Shown piece after piece: positions 9,290 through 19,117 of a stretch of DNA of 64,000 nt. Under the pieces are notes generated by a model. It saw only the letters and a list, made by a program, of their open reading frames with translations. It searched no databases and was not told the DNA's origin. The stretch is from Xylanibacter rarus. GTDB lineage: Bacteria > Bacteroidota > Bacteroidia > Bacteroidales > Bacteroidaceae. The stretch lies in assembly GCF_001275135.1 (NCBI RefSeq), contig NZ_LFQU01000007.1, positions 58,299 through 122,298 of the forward strand, in the 5' to 3' direction. Each line of letters begins with the position of its first letter. The first letter of the stretch is position 1. A program made the position numbers and the translations under genes.

Positions 9290-11431
9290 ATGGCAGCATT
9301 AGGAAAAATCAGAAGCAAAGGCGTTATCCTCATCAGTATATTAGGATTCGCCCTTTTTGCATTTATTGCTGAAGAGTTGTTCCGCTCTTGTGAGTCATCA
9401 CGAAACGAGAGCCGTCAACAAGTAGGCGAAGTTTTAGGTGACAAAGTCAATGTGCAAGATTTTCAGAAGCTAGTTGACGAGTACACTAACGTTATTAAAA
9501 TGACTCAAGGTCGCGACAATCTTACTGATGACGATCTTAATCAAGTAAAGGATGTGGTTTGGAATACTTTTGTTCAAACTGAAATCATCAGCAAGGAAGC
9601 ATCTAAGTTGGGATTGCAGGTTACAGACAAGGAACTGCAGAACATACTTAACGCTGGAACAAACCCGATGCTTCTTCAGACTCCTTTCGTAAACCAGCAA
9701 ACAGGACGTTTTGATGCTAATTTGTTGAAGAAGTTCTTGGCTGAATACAAGCAGGCTCAAACAACAAATCCGCAGATGGCAGAGCAGTATCAGGGTATAT
9801 ATAATTTTTGGACATTTATAGAGAAATCTTTGCGTCAGCAGGTATTGGCTCAGAAATATCAGTCATTGTTGGCCGGATGTTTGATTTCTAATCCTGTATC
9901 TGCTAAAATGGCGTATACAGATGAAAATCAAGAAAGCAATATCCAGTTGGCATCATTCGCCTATTCTTCTATAAATGACAACAAGGTAAAGATTTCTGAT
10001 GCAGACTTGAAGGCTAAGTATGAAGAACTCAAGCCTCGTTTCAAACAATATGAAGAAACACGTTCAATCAAATATGTTGATTATCAGGTTTTGCCTTCTG
10101 CATCAGACCGTGCAGCTTTGAATAAGACTGTTGCCGGATATGTGCAGTCATTGAAGGAAACAGCTGATCCGGTTGAAATAGTAAGAAATAGCGGTTCTTT
10201 GGTTACATATTTAGGTATTCCTCAGACAAAAGCTGCATTCCCGACAGATATAGCAGCACGTCTTGATTCTATGGCTGTAGGTTCAACTTCTGCACCTGTA
10301 GAAAATAAGTTGGATAATACCATAAATGTAGTAAAACTTATATCAAAAGTTCAATTGCCTGATTCTGTTCAGTTCCGTGCAATTCAGGTTGGTGGCGCAA
10401 CACCTGCTGATGCTGCAAAAACTGCAGACAGTATATTTACAGCACTCAAGAGTGGAGCTGAGTTTGAAGCTATTGCAAAGAAATATGGTCAGACAGGCGA
10501 GAAGAATTGGATAACATCTAATCAGTATCAGAATGCAACTTCAATGGACGCTGATACAAAGTCTTATATTGAGTCTTTGAATACATTGCCCGTTAATGAA
10601 ATAAAGAACTTAAAACTTACACAAGGTAATTTGATTCTGCAGATTACAGACCGTAAGGCTATGACAGATAAGTATGTAGCTGCTGTGATTAAGAAACCGA
10701 TTGAGTTCTCAAAGAATACATATTCAGCTGCATTTAATAAGTTTAGCCAGTTCGTCAGTGAGAGTCAGACTTTGGAGGCTATGCAGAAGAATGCTTCTAA
10801 GTATGGTTACAAAGTTCAGGAACGCATGGATATACGCAATTCAGAGCATTACGTAGCTGGTATACATGGAACTCGTGAAGCTCTTAAGTGGATATTCGAG
10901 ACAGACGAGAACAAGGTATCACAGCTTTATGAGTGTGGTGATAATGACCATCTGCTTGTTTTGGTTATGACCAAGATTAACAAGAAGGGATACCGTTCAC
11001 TTGATGATGAAAATGTAAAGAATTATGTAAAGCAGGAAGTATTGCGTGATAAGAAGGCTGAAATGCTTATGGCTAAAGTTAAAGGTGTGAACAGCATCTC
11101 TGCAGCTAAGGCAAAAGGTGCTCAGGTTTCTGCAGTTAATCAGGTAACATTTGCTGCACCTGTCTTTGTTCAGTCTACAGGTATGAGCGAGCCCGCACTT
11201 AGTGGTGCAGTAGCTGCAACAGCGAAGGGTAAGTTCAGTTCTGCTGCAGTTAAGGGTAACGGTGGAGTATATCTGTTCCAGGTTTTGGAAAAGAAAATGC
11301 GTCCTGTTAAGTTTAATGCAAAAGAATATGAGCAGCGTCAGCGTCAGAAGATGATGCAGTATGCGGGTAACTTCATGCAAGAACTTTACATAAATGCAAA
11401 TGTTAAGGATAACCGTTACTTGTTCTTCTAA
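9290..11431 (+). CDS. Membrane-anchored peptidyl-prolyl isomerase, PpiD/SurA-like
   Basis: The 713-residue periplasmic foldase is anchored by one N-terminal transmembrane segment (about residues 13-28, VILISILGFALFAFIAEE). A SurA N-terminal-like helical domain follows, with EVLGDKVNVQDFQKLVDEY and KEASKLGLQVTDKELQNIL. The middle parvulin-type rotamase domain includes DSVQFRAIQVGGATP and SGAEFEAIAKKYGQTGEKNW. A second, weaker parvulin-like unit lies in the last third. The order matches PpiD, which helps outer-membrane proteins as they leave SecYEG. It has its own promoter and a strong downstream terminator, so it can be expressed apart from lptC. Confidence 0.9.
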   Translation: MAALGKIRSKGVILISILGFALFAFIAEELFRSCESSRNESRQQVGEVLGDKVNVQDFQKLVDEYTNVIKMTQGRDNLTDDDLNQVKDVVWNTFVQTEIISKEASKLGLQVTDKELQNILNAGTNPMLLQTPFVNQQTGRFDANLLKKFLAEYKQAQTTNPQMAEQYQGIYNFWTFIEKSLRQQVLAQKYQSLLAGCLISNPVSAKMAYTDENQESNIQLASFAYSSINDNKVKISDADLKAKYEELKPRFKQYEETRSIKYVDYQVLPSASDRAALNKTVAGYVQSLKETADPVEIVRNSGSLVTYLGIPQTKAAFPTDIAARLDSMAVGSTSAPVENKLDNTINVVKLISKVQLPDSVQFRAIQVGGATPADAAKTADSIFTALKSGAEFEAIAKKYGQTGEKNWITSNQYQNATSMDADTKSYIESLNTLPVNEIKNLKLTQGNLILQITDRKAMTDKYVAAVIKKPIEFSKNTYSAAFNKFSQFVSESQTLEAMQKNASKYGYKVQERMDIRNSEHYVAGIHGTREALKWIFETDENKVSQLYECGDNDHLLVLVMTKINKKGYRSLDDENVKNYVKQEVLRDKKAEMLMAKVKGVNSISAAKAKGAQVSAVNQVTFAAPVFVQSTGMSEPALSGAVAATAKGKFSSAAVKGNGGVYLFQVLEKKMRPVKFNAKEYEQRQRQKMMQYAGNFMQELYINANVKDNRYLFF

Positions 11432-11473
11432 TTGGCTTTGAATATAAAGACGGTTTATTAAATAATTTGGCAG

Positions 11474-11514
11474 TCCCGACTGAAGATAATTCAGTCGGGA
11501 TTGTTCTTTTTTAT
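11474..11514 (+). terminator. Rho-independent terminator of the PpiD-like gene
   Basis: A perfect 10-bp stem, TCCCGACTGA with TCAGTCGGGA, closes a 7-base loop. The tract TTGTTCTTTTTT follows. It begins 43 bases after the stop codon. Confidence 0.92.
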
Positions 11515-11956
11515 AATTTGGCTATTTTGCAAGCTTCCAACCTGTTTTATTAAAAAAATGCATATCTAGTGCAATCTATACTTTTTATCCTTAAATGTGT
11601 TTGTTCTAATGAAATTTAAGGTTATAATGCAGCTTGTGTGTTGTATATATCAGGAAGTGAATATAAATCCTGTATTTATTGTTTTATTCTGAAGGTTATA
11701 ATTTTGTCTTATTTTTGATAGTATTTTACGGCTGGTCAATGGATAAATTATGTCAAGTATTATTTTTACTGTTTTTTAGAGATGCTAAACGTTAAAGTCT
11801 AGTTACCTCATAATTGTTGTTCTTAATAGGTCATAAATGGTGCCTTGACATTTTTGATGTATGGTTATTTTATTCTATTGTGTCAGATAAATTTATTTTA
11901 TAATGATGTATGTTTATTGATTTAATTTTTATTAATCAATGTTTATTGGTTGAAAG

Positions 11957-12044
11957 TTATGAAGTAATTGATTTTGATGAACTAATTCAGTTATTTTTAC
12001 CATAAAAATCATTGAGTTTTAGGGTAAAAACAACTGAATTATAT
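11957..12044. repeat. Array A of a 22-bp degenerate repeat
   Basis: Four consecutive 22-bp units start at 11957, 11979, 12001 and 12023. They share the same register and core (TAAAAnTCAnTGnTTTT) as the arrays at 41247 and 52658. The best copy is unit 3, with ATAAAAATCATTGAGTTTT. Units 2 to 4 can also pair as a long hairpin (AATTCAGTT with AACTGAATT, TTTTTACC with GGGTAAAAA). The remaining gene-free DNA at 11515-12238, between converging ppiD-like and carbonic anhydrase genes, is AT-rich. I see no open frame, tRNA or IS end in it. Confidence 0.6.
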
Positions 12045-12238
12045 GACCGTTGTATAACGTATTGATATTCAGTTAGTTGCTTGTTTGTATGCTTTTATGC
12101 TGCAATATGACATATATTGAAACGTAAAAGATGTCCTTTTGTGCTTTGAAAGGATGTATCTTATGCTCTGCTAATAATTCTTTTGATTGATCCGAGTAAA
12201 TAATAGTTGCTCTTAATTATTTTGTCTGAGGTTTCTGT

Positions 12239-12784
12239 TTAGCATATAACCTCAGAAAGTTTGCCTGTATATGAATCTATAATAAATCCGCGTACAATAA
12301 TGTCTTTGGGCATAAGAGGATGTTTGGCAACAATTTCTACAGACTTTCTGACAGCTTCTTCTGAATTGTTAAATCCATTAAGCCATGATCTGAAGTCAAT
12401 TCCGCAATATTTCATCATGTCTATGTGTTCTTGTGAAACACCTCTTTCCAGCATTAGTCTGATCATTTCGTCTGGATCTAGATGCTGTGCTCCGCAGTCA
12501 GTGTGTCCTATAATCATAATTTCTTTGACTCCCAGTTCATATACTCCTACGAGTAAGCTGCGTATGGTGCTGTCGAATGGTGACTGAATGATGCCTCCTG
12601 CATTTTTTATCATCTTTACATCCCCGTTCTTTATTCCTAAGGATGCCATAAGTAATTGTGTAAGTCTTGTATCCATACACGATACAATTGCAACTTTCTT
12701 ATCTGGATATTTGGTGGTTACATATGGTTCATAAGCCTTTTCTGTAACGAACTGTTTGTTATAAGCTAGAAATTCGTCTATCAT
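12239..12784 (-). CDS. Beta-class carbonic anhydrase
   Basis: This zinc enzyme interconverts CO2 and bicarbonate. The 181-residue protein has the first zinc ligand and catalytic Asp in VAIVSCMDTRLTQLL (about residues 32-46), and the His-x2-Cys pair in IIGHTDCGAQHLDP (about 96-109). A glycine-rich KNAGGIIQSPFDSTIRSLL segment lies between them, and it ends with IIVRGFIIDSYTGKLSEV. The length and motifs suit the short prokaryotic beta-CA clade. There is no signal peptide, so it is cytoplasmic. It stands alone, converging on the foldase gene and diverging from the helix-hairpin-helix gene. Confidence 0.93.
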   Translation of the reverse strand: MIDEFLAYNKQFVTEKAYEPYVTTKYPDKKVAIVSCMDTRLTQLLMASLGIKNGDVKMIKNAGGIIQSPFDSTIRSLLVGVYELGVKEIMIIGHTDCGAQHLDPDEMIRLMLERGVSQEHIDMMKYCGIDFRSWLNGFNNSEEAVRKSVEIVAKHPLMPKDIIVRGFIIDSYTGKLSEVIC

Positions 12785-12936
12785 ATTTATTTGTTTATTT
12801 TGAATATAATCTTTTGGTTATTTCTTGTTTTAATTTATGAGCAAATTATGCAGAATCTTTTGCAAAAATTAGTAAAAATAATAATATACGTGGAAACAGT
12901 TTAGATAAATTATTCATATTAAATTAGTATGATTCG

Positions 12937-12966
12937 TTTCGTTTTCGTAAAAAATGTGTAACTTTG
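12937..12966 (+). promoter_or_regulatory. Candidate promoter of the helix-hairpin-helix gene
   Basis: TAACTTTG at 12959-12966 matches TAnnTTTG exactly and lies about 70 bases before the start codon. A partial -33 box (TTTCG at 12937-12941) is 17 bp upstream of it. Confidence 0.5.
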
Positions 12967-13035
12967 TAAATATCATATATTGCTTTTACAGAACACATAG
13001 ATTTAACTTTCAGACTAATTACTTTAAATCTTCTG

Positions 13036-15030
13036 ATGAAAAAACTAATTATATTTATATTTTTGTTTTGCATATCATTGCATATCGACGCAGAGCAGAC
13101 ACATGAATGGGAACAGTTTTTGTACCAGTTAAGTGAACTTGAGGATATAGAGTCTTCATCGTGGGAGTCTTCATTTGAACTTTTGTGTGATCTGGAAGAA
13201 AATCCAATAAATATTAATACAGCATCTAGAGAGGATCTGGAGCAGTTTCCTTTTTTGACTGCAAAGGATGTAGAGAATATCAGTGAGTATATTTATCGTT
13301 ATGGACCAATGAAATCTTTGGGTGAACTCGTAATGATAAAAGATTTGTCATATTATAAGCGTAGGCTTCTTTTTTATTTTACTTATGCTGGAGATACGCA
13401 TAAAAAGGGCTTTCCGTCTTTTAAAAACATCGTAAAATATGGTAAACATGAGGTTGTCGGAACCATAAAAATACCTTTTTATGACAGAAAAGGTGATATA
13501 AATGGATATCAGGGCTATAAATATAAACATAGTGTAAGGTATGACTTCGATTATGGAGATTATCTACGATTAGGCTTCCTTGGATCTCAAGATGCCGGAG
13601 AGCCGTTTTTTGCAGGCCGAAATAGTATGGGATATGATTTTTATTCATTTTATCTTGTCTTGAAGAAAATGGGGCGTATAAAAACTTTGGCGTTAGGCAG
13701 GTACAGGCTGCGTTTCGGAATGGGGCTTGTTATGAATAATAACTTTAGTTTTGGCAAGTTGTCAACGCTATCATCCATGGGAAGAGGTGGAAGCAATATA
13801 AGGGCTCACTCTTCAACTTCTGACGGAAACTATCTTCAAGGGGCTGCAGGTACATTTACTTTAGCCAAAGGGTTAGATTTAAGTTTATTTGTTTCTTATC
13901 GCAAGTTTGATGCTACTTTGAATAAAGGTGACGGTACAATTTCTACAATACTAAATTCTGGTTACCATCGAACCAAGACGGAATTGGATAAGAAAAATAA
14001 TTCTTCACATTTGCTTTTGGGCGGTAATGTAGATTATCGTTTTGGAGGATTTTATGTAGGGGCAACTGCTGCATACACATCTTTAGATAAAGAGCTTGTG
14101 CCTAAAACTACTTCGGTTTATCGCAGATATTATGCTCATGGTAAAGAATTTTATAATGTAGGTGTAAATTATGGTTATACTGGTAGCCGCCTGTCATTCA
14201 GTGGAGAGACTGCAACTGGTGGCTGTAAAGCTGTTGCTACGATTAATTCTTTAAGCTATAGCATAACAGATCGTTTGACCATGTTGGCTCTTCAGCGTTT
14301 TTATTCATACAAATATTATTCGTTGTTTGCTGAAAGTTTTAATGAGGGTGGGGCTGTGCAGAATGAAAGTGGTATATATTTGGGAATGACATGGCGGCCG
14401 TCACAGGCGTTAAACATAATTGCATATATCGATTATGCTTATTTTGCATGGCCTAAGTATCAGGCTTCAAAAAGTTCATGTTCTTTAGATAATACGTTGC
14501 AACTGACATATGTTATGCCTAGATGGATATTTTCAGCACGTTATCGGCTTAAAATACGTGAGAAAGACAATAAAGATAAAACGGATTTAATCAATAAAAT
14601 TGATCATAGAGCACGTTTTTCTGCTGCGTATAGTTTTGGAGCCTGGAAAGCTAAGACGCAGGCTGATCTTGCTTTTTCTTCATACAAAGAAAATAGTTTT
14701 GGATGGATGATAACGCAGAATGCCAATTACATATTAAAAAAACGGTTAAACATAAATGTTTCTTTTTCTTATTTTAATACAGACAGTTATGACAGCCGTG
14801 TGTATTCTTATGAAAAGGGTATGCTCTATTCATACTATTTCCCGTCATTTTATGGGCATGGTATTCGAGGTTCCTTTTTTGCCAGTTATGATATTTTGAA
14901 ACAGGTCACATTGTTTGCTAAAGTAGGAGCGACAAAATATTTTGACAGAGAAATCATTGGCAGCAGTTATCAGCAGATTAATCGTTCTTCTGCCACTGAC
15001 CTAGAATTACAATTAAGAATAAAATTATGA
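13036..15030 (+). CDS. Helix-hairpin-helix domain protein with beta-barrel C-terminus
   Basis: The 664-residue protein has a signal peptide (KKLIIFIFLFCISLHIDA). A pair of ComEA-like helix-hairpin-helix motifs follows at about 55-115: NPININTASREDLEQFPFL, then YGPMKSLGELVMIKDLSYY. The rest, from about 130, is a run of amphipathic beta strands with many Tyr, Ser and Gly, ending in a strand (ATDLELQLRIKL) like an outer-membrane barrel. The combination is common in Bacteroidota and its function is unknown. The HhH part could bind DNA, sugar-phosphate backbone or protein at the outer membrane. A link to DNA uptake is speculative. It stands alone behind its own promoter. Confidence 0.8.
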   Translation: MKKLIIFIFLFCISLHIDAEQTHEWEQFLYQLSELEDIESSSWESSFELLCDLEENPININTASREDLEQFPFLTAKDVENISEYIYRYGPMKSLGELVMIKDLSYYKRRLLFYFTYAGDTHKKGFPSFKNIVKYGKHEVVGTIKIPFYDRKGDINGYQGYKYKHSVRYDFDYGDYLRLGFLGSQDAGEPFFAGRNSMGYDFYSFYLVLKKMGRIKTLALGRYRLRFGMGLVMNNNFSFGKLSTLSSMGRGGSNIRAHSSTSDGNYLQGAAGTFTLAKGLDLSLFVSYRKFDATLNKGDGTISTILNSGYHRTKTELDKKNNSSHLLLGGNVDYRFGGFYVGATAAYTSLDKELVPKTTSVYRRYYAHGKEFYNVGVNYGYTGSRLSFSGETATGGCKAVATINSLSYSITDRLTMLALQRFYSYKYYSLFAESFNEGGAVQNESGIYLGMTWRPSQALNIIAYIDYAYFAWPKYQASKSSCSLDNTLQLTYVMPRWIFSARYRLKIREKDNKDKTDLINKIDHRARFSAAYSFGAWKAKTQADLAFSSYKENSFGWMITQNANYILKKRLNINVSFSYFNTDSYDSRVYSYEKGMLYSYYFPSFYGHGIRGSFFASYDILKQVTLFAKVGATKYFDREIIGSSYQQINRSSATDLELQLRIKL

Positions 15031-15313
15031 ACTAAATGCAGAGCAGATAAGGCAATTTTCGTGTGTTATTAGGTATCAAAATACCTTGTTGATAAAACAT
15101 GAGAACAATGACAGGGCATTTAAATTCTGATTGTATCAGGTACTTATATTTCATTCTATAAGTAGATGGATGCTCTCTGATCCTGATAGTAGATAGGGTG
15201 GTACATCTTTGTTACTCTATATTTTGCCCTATACATATAATCTAAATTTGCTGATTTGGCACGACTGATATTTTTATATATCAGGATATAAATTGAAAAT
15301 TATTTTGTCTGCG

Positions 15314-16090
15314 TTAAATTTTATCATGATTTTCAATCCAATTATCAATAAGTTTTCTTGCAATAGACAATTTTTCCGGTATTGGTGGAAGATTGTCCAT
15401 GGTGAACCAGCCACCTGCACCCAGTTCTGAACGTTGTAATTTTATTTCACCACTTTCGTATTCTGCATAAAAGCCAATCATTAGGCCACAAGGGTATGGC
15501 CATGGCTGAGATCCGAAATATTTAAGGTTTTTGATTTTTAAACTCGTTTCTTCCGTTACTTCTCTTACGACAGCTTGCTCAAGTGTTTCGCCTGTTTCAA
15601 CGAATCCGGCAACTAGACCATAATAATTACCTTTAAAGTTGTTTGCATGAACAAGTAATACCTGATCATTTTTGTGTATTAATACTATTATCGCTGTTGC
15701 AAGTTGTGGCCATATTTCTTTTCCGCATTTCTCACATTTCTTAGAAATATCAGTATTGAGTTTCATGTGTCCGCCACATACGCCACAGAATTTTGTATTT
15801 GAATCCCAATAAAGTATTTCTTCACATTTGCCTGCTTTGAGATATAGTGGTTGGGGCAGTTTATGATATGATGCCCTTAAATTACACATTTCAAACTTAT
15901 CGTTGATAATAGGGCCGTCTATTCGATAAGTTTTTACTTCGTAAGATTCCAGTGGAGTTATATCATGGATGGTTGTATCTTTTCCAATTTCAGTAGGAGG
16001 ATACTCCTGAAAAGGAATCGTATAACTACCGTCTGAATTCTTTTCAAGTAATAAATCTGTGTTATTAAAAACAAACCAATACTTCTTCAT
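15314..16090 (-). CDS. nudC: NAD+ diphosphatase (NADH pyrophosphatase)
   Basis: NudC hydrolyses NAD(H) to NMN(H) and AMP and can remove NAD caps from RNA. The 258-residue protein has a four-cysteine zinc ribbon, CGVCGGHMKL...CEKCG (about 98-119), and the Nudix box GFVETGETLEQAVVREVTEE (about 158-177). The NudC-specific motif SQPWPYPCGLM follows at about 194. The zinc site and the SQPWPxP motif separate it from other Nudix hydrolases. It is last in a run of four closely spaced minus-strand genes, 32 bases after the 5'-nucleotidase gene, a pairing that suggests nucleotide salvage or turnover. Confidence 0.94.
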   Translation of the reverse strand: MKKYWFVFNNTDLLLEKNSDGSYTIPFQEYPPTEIGKDTTIHDITPLESYEVKTYRIDGPIINDKFEMCNLRASYHKLPQPLYLKAGKCEEILYWDSNTKFCGVCGGHMKLNTDISKKCEKCGKEIWPQLATAIIVLIHKNDQVLLVHANNFKGNYYGLVAGFVETGETLEQAVVREVTEETSLKIKNLKYFGSQPWPYPCGLMIGFYAEYESGEIKLQRSELGAGGWFTMDNLPPIPEKLSIARKLIDNWIENHDKI

Positions 16091-16122
16091 AGTTTATAAA
16101 TTATAATATGGCAATTAATTGA

Positions 16123-17871
16123 TTATCTATTGCCAAAAAGCAGGTCTTTATCGCGTCTTATTGCCGGTATTGCTAGTGATGATGGTACGAATTTCCAGTT
16201 GTCGTTTGGTTTAGGATTAACAATTTTAGCATCTTCTATTTCTTTCATGATGTAGTACCTTTGATCATGTTCGCTTTCATATATAATTCTGCCTTTGATG
16301 GAATTTTTTGGTATCCCGGCACCACGTGTTAAAAGTTCACCTCCGCCATTGCCTCTATAGCTGTTCATTGCTACGTTATACCATTTGTCCATTATAAAAG
16401 ATTCGCCATTTGACATCTGCAATATATGTATCTTATTTCCATAAGGTTTTGTTACATCTACTTCATAGTCAATTCCTGCTGCACTGTCAAAATTGAAGGC
16501 AAGATTTTTAAATGTATATTTTTTTATTCCGTTGACGCTATCAATATTCAGCAGCATTATATGGTCATCTTTCGATACCATTGTATTTGTCCATAGGCCA
16601 TAACTCATTTCAAGGTAATTCTTTATTTCCTTGCCAGTCATTTTTATCGTATATATCTGGTTCTCATATTTATAGAGGTTAAATAAATCTCCGACAAATA
16701 CGTCACCAGCTTTTATACAGGCATCAAATGACAATGGAGCATTGAATGATACATCGGCATTTGTTACTTTAAGCTGAACGTTTTGGATAAAATCACAAAA
16801 TGCGCTGCTTCCGAAATATGAGTCACGTGTGTATATTGAATTTTTGAAAGTGCCTATTTTCTTATTGACATAGTTGTTTATGCTGTCTATTTCGTCCTTG
16901 AAATACTCCATGAATGCAGTATCAACAGGCAGATTTCTTACATCTTTCAGACTTCCTTTTATCTGTTTATTTATTATTTGCCCGTTGTTTATTGTTACGT
17001 CTATTTCAGCATCGCATATGAAGTATGCATTAGATGAAGGATCCATGCAAAGAACATCATGTCCGTCTTTATTTTTGATTGTTTCAATGTGTTTCTTATG
17101 ATCATGCCCATATAAAATCAAATCGAAACCAGGTACTTCTTTGGCAATTCTTAAGGAGGCGTCTTCTTCATATTCATCTGTAATTATTCCTCCTTCGGCT
17201 CCAGAATGGAAAAGGCCTATTATTATATCAGGGTTTTCCTGCTTCTTCAAATAGGTAGTCCAATATAAAGCACATTCTTTCATCTCTTGAAAAGACATGC
17301 CTTCCCAAAGTTTTTCGTTAAGCCAGTTGGGAATTGCAGGAGTTATCATGCCAATAATAGCAATCTTTATGCCGTCACGATTTATTATATGGTAAGGCTT
17401 AAGATATGGCTTTTCCGTATCTTTTGATATTATATTTGCAGCAAGCATTGGACACTTTACCTCTTTTATCCATTTGTCATATACATTATGACCGGTTTCA
17501 ATGTCATGATTTCCGATAGTTTGGACATCATAGCCCATATAATTTATGACCGATGCAGCTACATTGGGAAGTTCAGGCTTTACATAATTACAGTAATAGC
17601 ATGTAGGTTGACCTTGTAAAATGTCACCATTGTCCATCAATATAAGATTAGCACCATAAGTTTTTCTGAGGTCCTTTATGTATGTTGAAACACGTGCTAA
17701 AGAACCTTTTGCTGGTTTACGCTCAATGAAGTCATAGGGAAAGAAACATCCATGAACATCACTAGTCTGTATAATTCGGAGTTTTATAGTCTTTTCCTGG
17801 CCCATCAATAGTGTATTAAGGCATATAGTAAAGAAACTTATGGCGACTAATCTTAACATATTATTATTCAT
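16123..17871 (-). CDS. 5'-nucleotidase / 2',3'-cyclic phosphodiesterase family metallophosphatase
   Basis: This exported metallophosphatase of 582 residues probably dephosphorylates nucleotides in the periplasm. A signal peptide is followed by the calcineurin-like motifs in order: QTSDVHGCFFPYDF (about 35-48), LMDNGDILQGQP, TIGNHDIE, LFHSGAEGG and ILYGHDHKKHIE. The C-terminal 5'-nucleotidase domain starts near residue 330 and contains GSSAFCDFIQNV, FNAPLSFDACIKAGDV and NSYRGNGGGELLTRGAG, which form the substrate pocket. The exact substrate (nucleotide monophosphates or cyclic nucleotides) cannot be read from sequence. It overlaps the zinc-ribbon gene by eight bases. Confidence 0.92.
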   Translation of the reverse strand: MNNNMLRLVAISFFTICLNTLLMGQEKTIKLRIIQTSDVHGCFFPYDFIERKPAKGSLARVSTYIKDLRKTYGANLILMDNGDILQGQPTCYYCNYVKPELPNVAASVINYMGYDVQTIGNHDIETGHNVYDKWIKEVKCPMLAANIISKDTEKPYLKPYHIINRDGIKIAIIGMITPAIPNWLNEKLWEGMSFQEMKECALYWTTYLKKQENPDIIIGLFHSGAEGGIITDEYEEDASLRIAKEVPGFDLILYGHDHKKHIETIKNKDGHDVLCMDPSSNAYFICDAEIDVTINNGQIINKQIKGSLKDVRNLPVDTAFMEYFKDEIDSINNYVNKKIGTFKNSIYTRDSYFGSSAFCDFIQNVQLKVTNADVSFNAPLSFDACIKAGDVFVGDLFNLYKYENQIYTIKMTGKEIKNYLEMSYGLWTNTMVSKDDHIMLLNIDSVNGIKKYTFKNLAFNFDSAAGIDYEVDVTKPYGNKIHILQMSNGESFIMDKWYNVAMNSYRGNGGGELLTRGAGIPKNSIKGRIIYESEHDQRYYIMKEIEDAKIVNPKPNDNWKFVPSSLAIPAIRRDKDLLFGNR

Positions 17872-19087
17872 TTATCCTTGTCATAGACATTTCTGTCATT
17901 TTACCGTCAGGATTAATTCTTGCATTAATTTTATACTTATAGTTTGCGCTTGGCTCATCAACTTTCTCAACTTTCTGATTTGCCATGAAATTTACAATAT
18001 ATTCATATTGTTCGTCACCAATCTCTTTCTTTTGTATGTTGTAGTCACCGGAGATACTCCAAACCATATTCTGAACATCTTGTTTATACAATCTGTTCAT
18101 GAAATAAATAATATCCTGTTTTGTAGCATTTTGCTTACCTAAAAAGTTGATGTTATCATTTATGTTTGAAACGAGATTAACTTCATCGCGCTCGTTAATG
18201 CTTACGAAAAAGTTATGGAAGAGATTACTTATTGCTTGTCTTTCTTCCATGCTTACAGTATTTGCTTTAATCTTTTTCAAAGCAATTTGTGCCTCTTCAT
18301 AATGGTTGCCATCAGAATGGTCTGCCATGTACATCTGATATGCCTCAGAGGTATTTAATTTTAGGCATTGTGCCCAATCAATAGAATCAATTTTGTCCAT
18401 TGCTTCTTGTTTGTGTGGACTATCAGGATGTTTGCTTAAGTAATCCATCAGCGCTGATTTACTGCCGCTTACAATGGCATTTGTCCAATCCTGATCTAAT
18501 TGCTCAAGTCTTTGCAAATGTGCTTTAATTGAATCAATATGCTCTTGTGGAGCATCTTTAAAGTTATTTAAATATTCTTGTAAAATTGTTGGATCCTCAC
18601 TGCTTAAGGCAAAATTATATTCTTCCATTTCCTTTTCACTTTGCGCCCTGTTGTAGAAATAGAAGCATACACCTAATGCCAACACTGCTATTATTAACGA
18701 AACAATCAGTGTTGTCCTGTTATTTTTTCTTGCTTTAGGAGTGTTGTCGTTGGGAGTCGTATATTGTTCTTGAGGCGTTGTATTCAAACTATTGCTTGAC
18801 TCGTCTTTTGTAGGAACGATTATACCATTGTCTGACGTCAGATAGCTATTCCTTTCTACATTTGTTGAGTTTTGCTCAACAAGGCTTTGATTGTCATTCT
18901 CAATAGGATTATTGCCATTGGAAGGTGATTTGTGACAATGTGGGCAGACAATCTCACTTATTAAATAAATTTCTCCACAATAAGGACATTTTATTATTTT
19001 TCCTGCGATTTCTACTCCACAATTGGGGCATACAGGAGCCTTGTCACTAGTTTGATGACCACATTCAGGACATTTAATAATTGCCAT
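17864..19087 (-). CDS. Double zinc-ribbon single-pass membrane protein
   Basis: The 407-residue protein starts with two zinc ribbons, CPECGHQTSDKAPVCPNCG (about 6-24) and CPYCG...CPHCH (about 34-52). A Ser/Asn/Gln-rich linker is followed by one transmembrane segment (about 128-147, LIVSLIIAVLALGVCFYFYN). The outer part has helical repeats suggesting TPR-like packing (EEYNFALSSEDPTILQEYL and LMDYLSKHPDSPHKQEAMD). A C-terminal domain of about 110 residues looks NTF2-like. The N-in topology would put the ribbons in the cytoplasm. The function is unknown. It lies 31 bases after the GH25 gene and overlaps the 5'-nucleotidase gene. Confidence 0.8.
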   Translation of the reverse strand: MAIIKCPECGHQTSDKAPVCPNCGVEIAGKIIKCPYCGEIYLISEIVCPHCHKSPSNGNNPIENDNQSLVEQNSTNVERNSYLTSDNGIIVPTKDESSNSLNTTPQEQYTTPNDNTPKARKNNRTTLIVSLIIAVLALGVCFYFYNRAQSEKEMEEYNFALSSEDPTILQEYLNNFKDAPQEHIDSIKAHLQRLEQLDQDWTNAIVSGSKSALMDYLSKHPDSPHKQEAMDKIDSIDWAQCLKLNTSEAYQMYMADHSDGNHYEEAQIALKKIKANTVSMEERQAISNLFHNFFVSINERDEVNLVSNINDNINFLGKQNATKQDIIYFMNRLYKQDVQNMVWSISGDYNIQKKEIGDEQYEYIVNFMANQKVEKVDEPSANYKYKINARINPDGKMTEMSMTRINE

Positions 19088-19117
19088 TTTTATATTTTTA
19101 TTTTATATGTTATTTTA

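Noticed and set aside
11957-12044. CRISPR array
   Set aside because: Units are contiguous with a period of 22 bp, strongly degenerate and without unique spacers. No cas genes are present. Arrays B and C fail for the same reasons.
11515-12238. tRNA or other structured RNA gene in the long gap
   Set aside because: I looked for the tRNA T-loop (GGTTCGAATCC-like) and acceptor pairing and found none. The only clear structures are the terminator and the repeat array.
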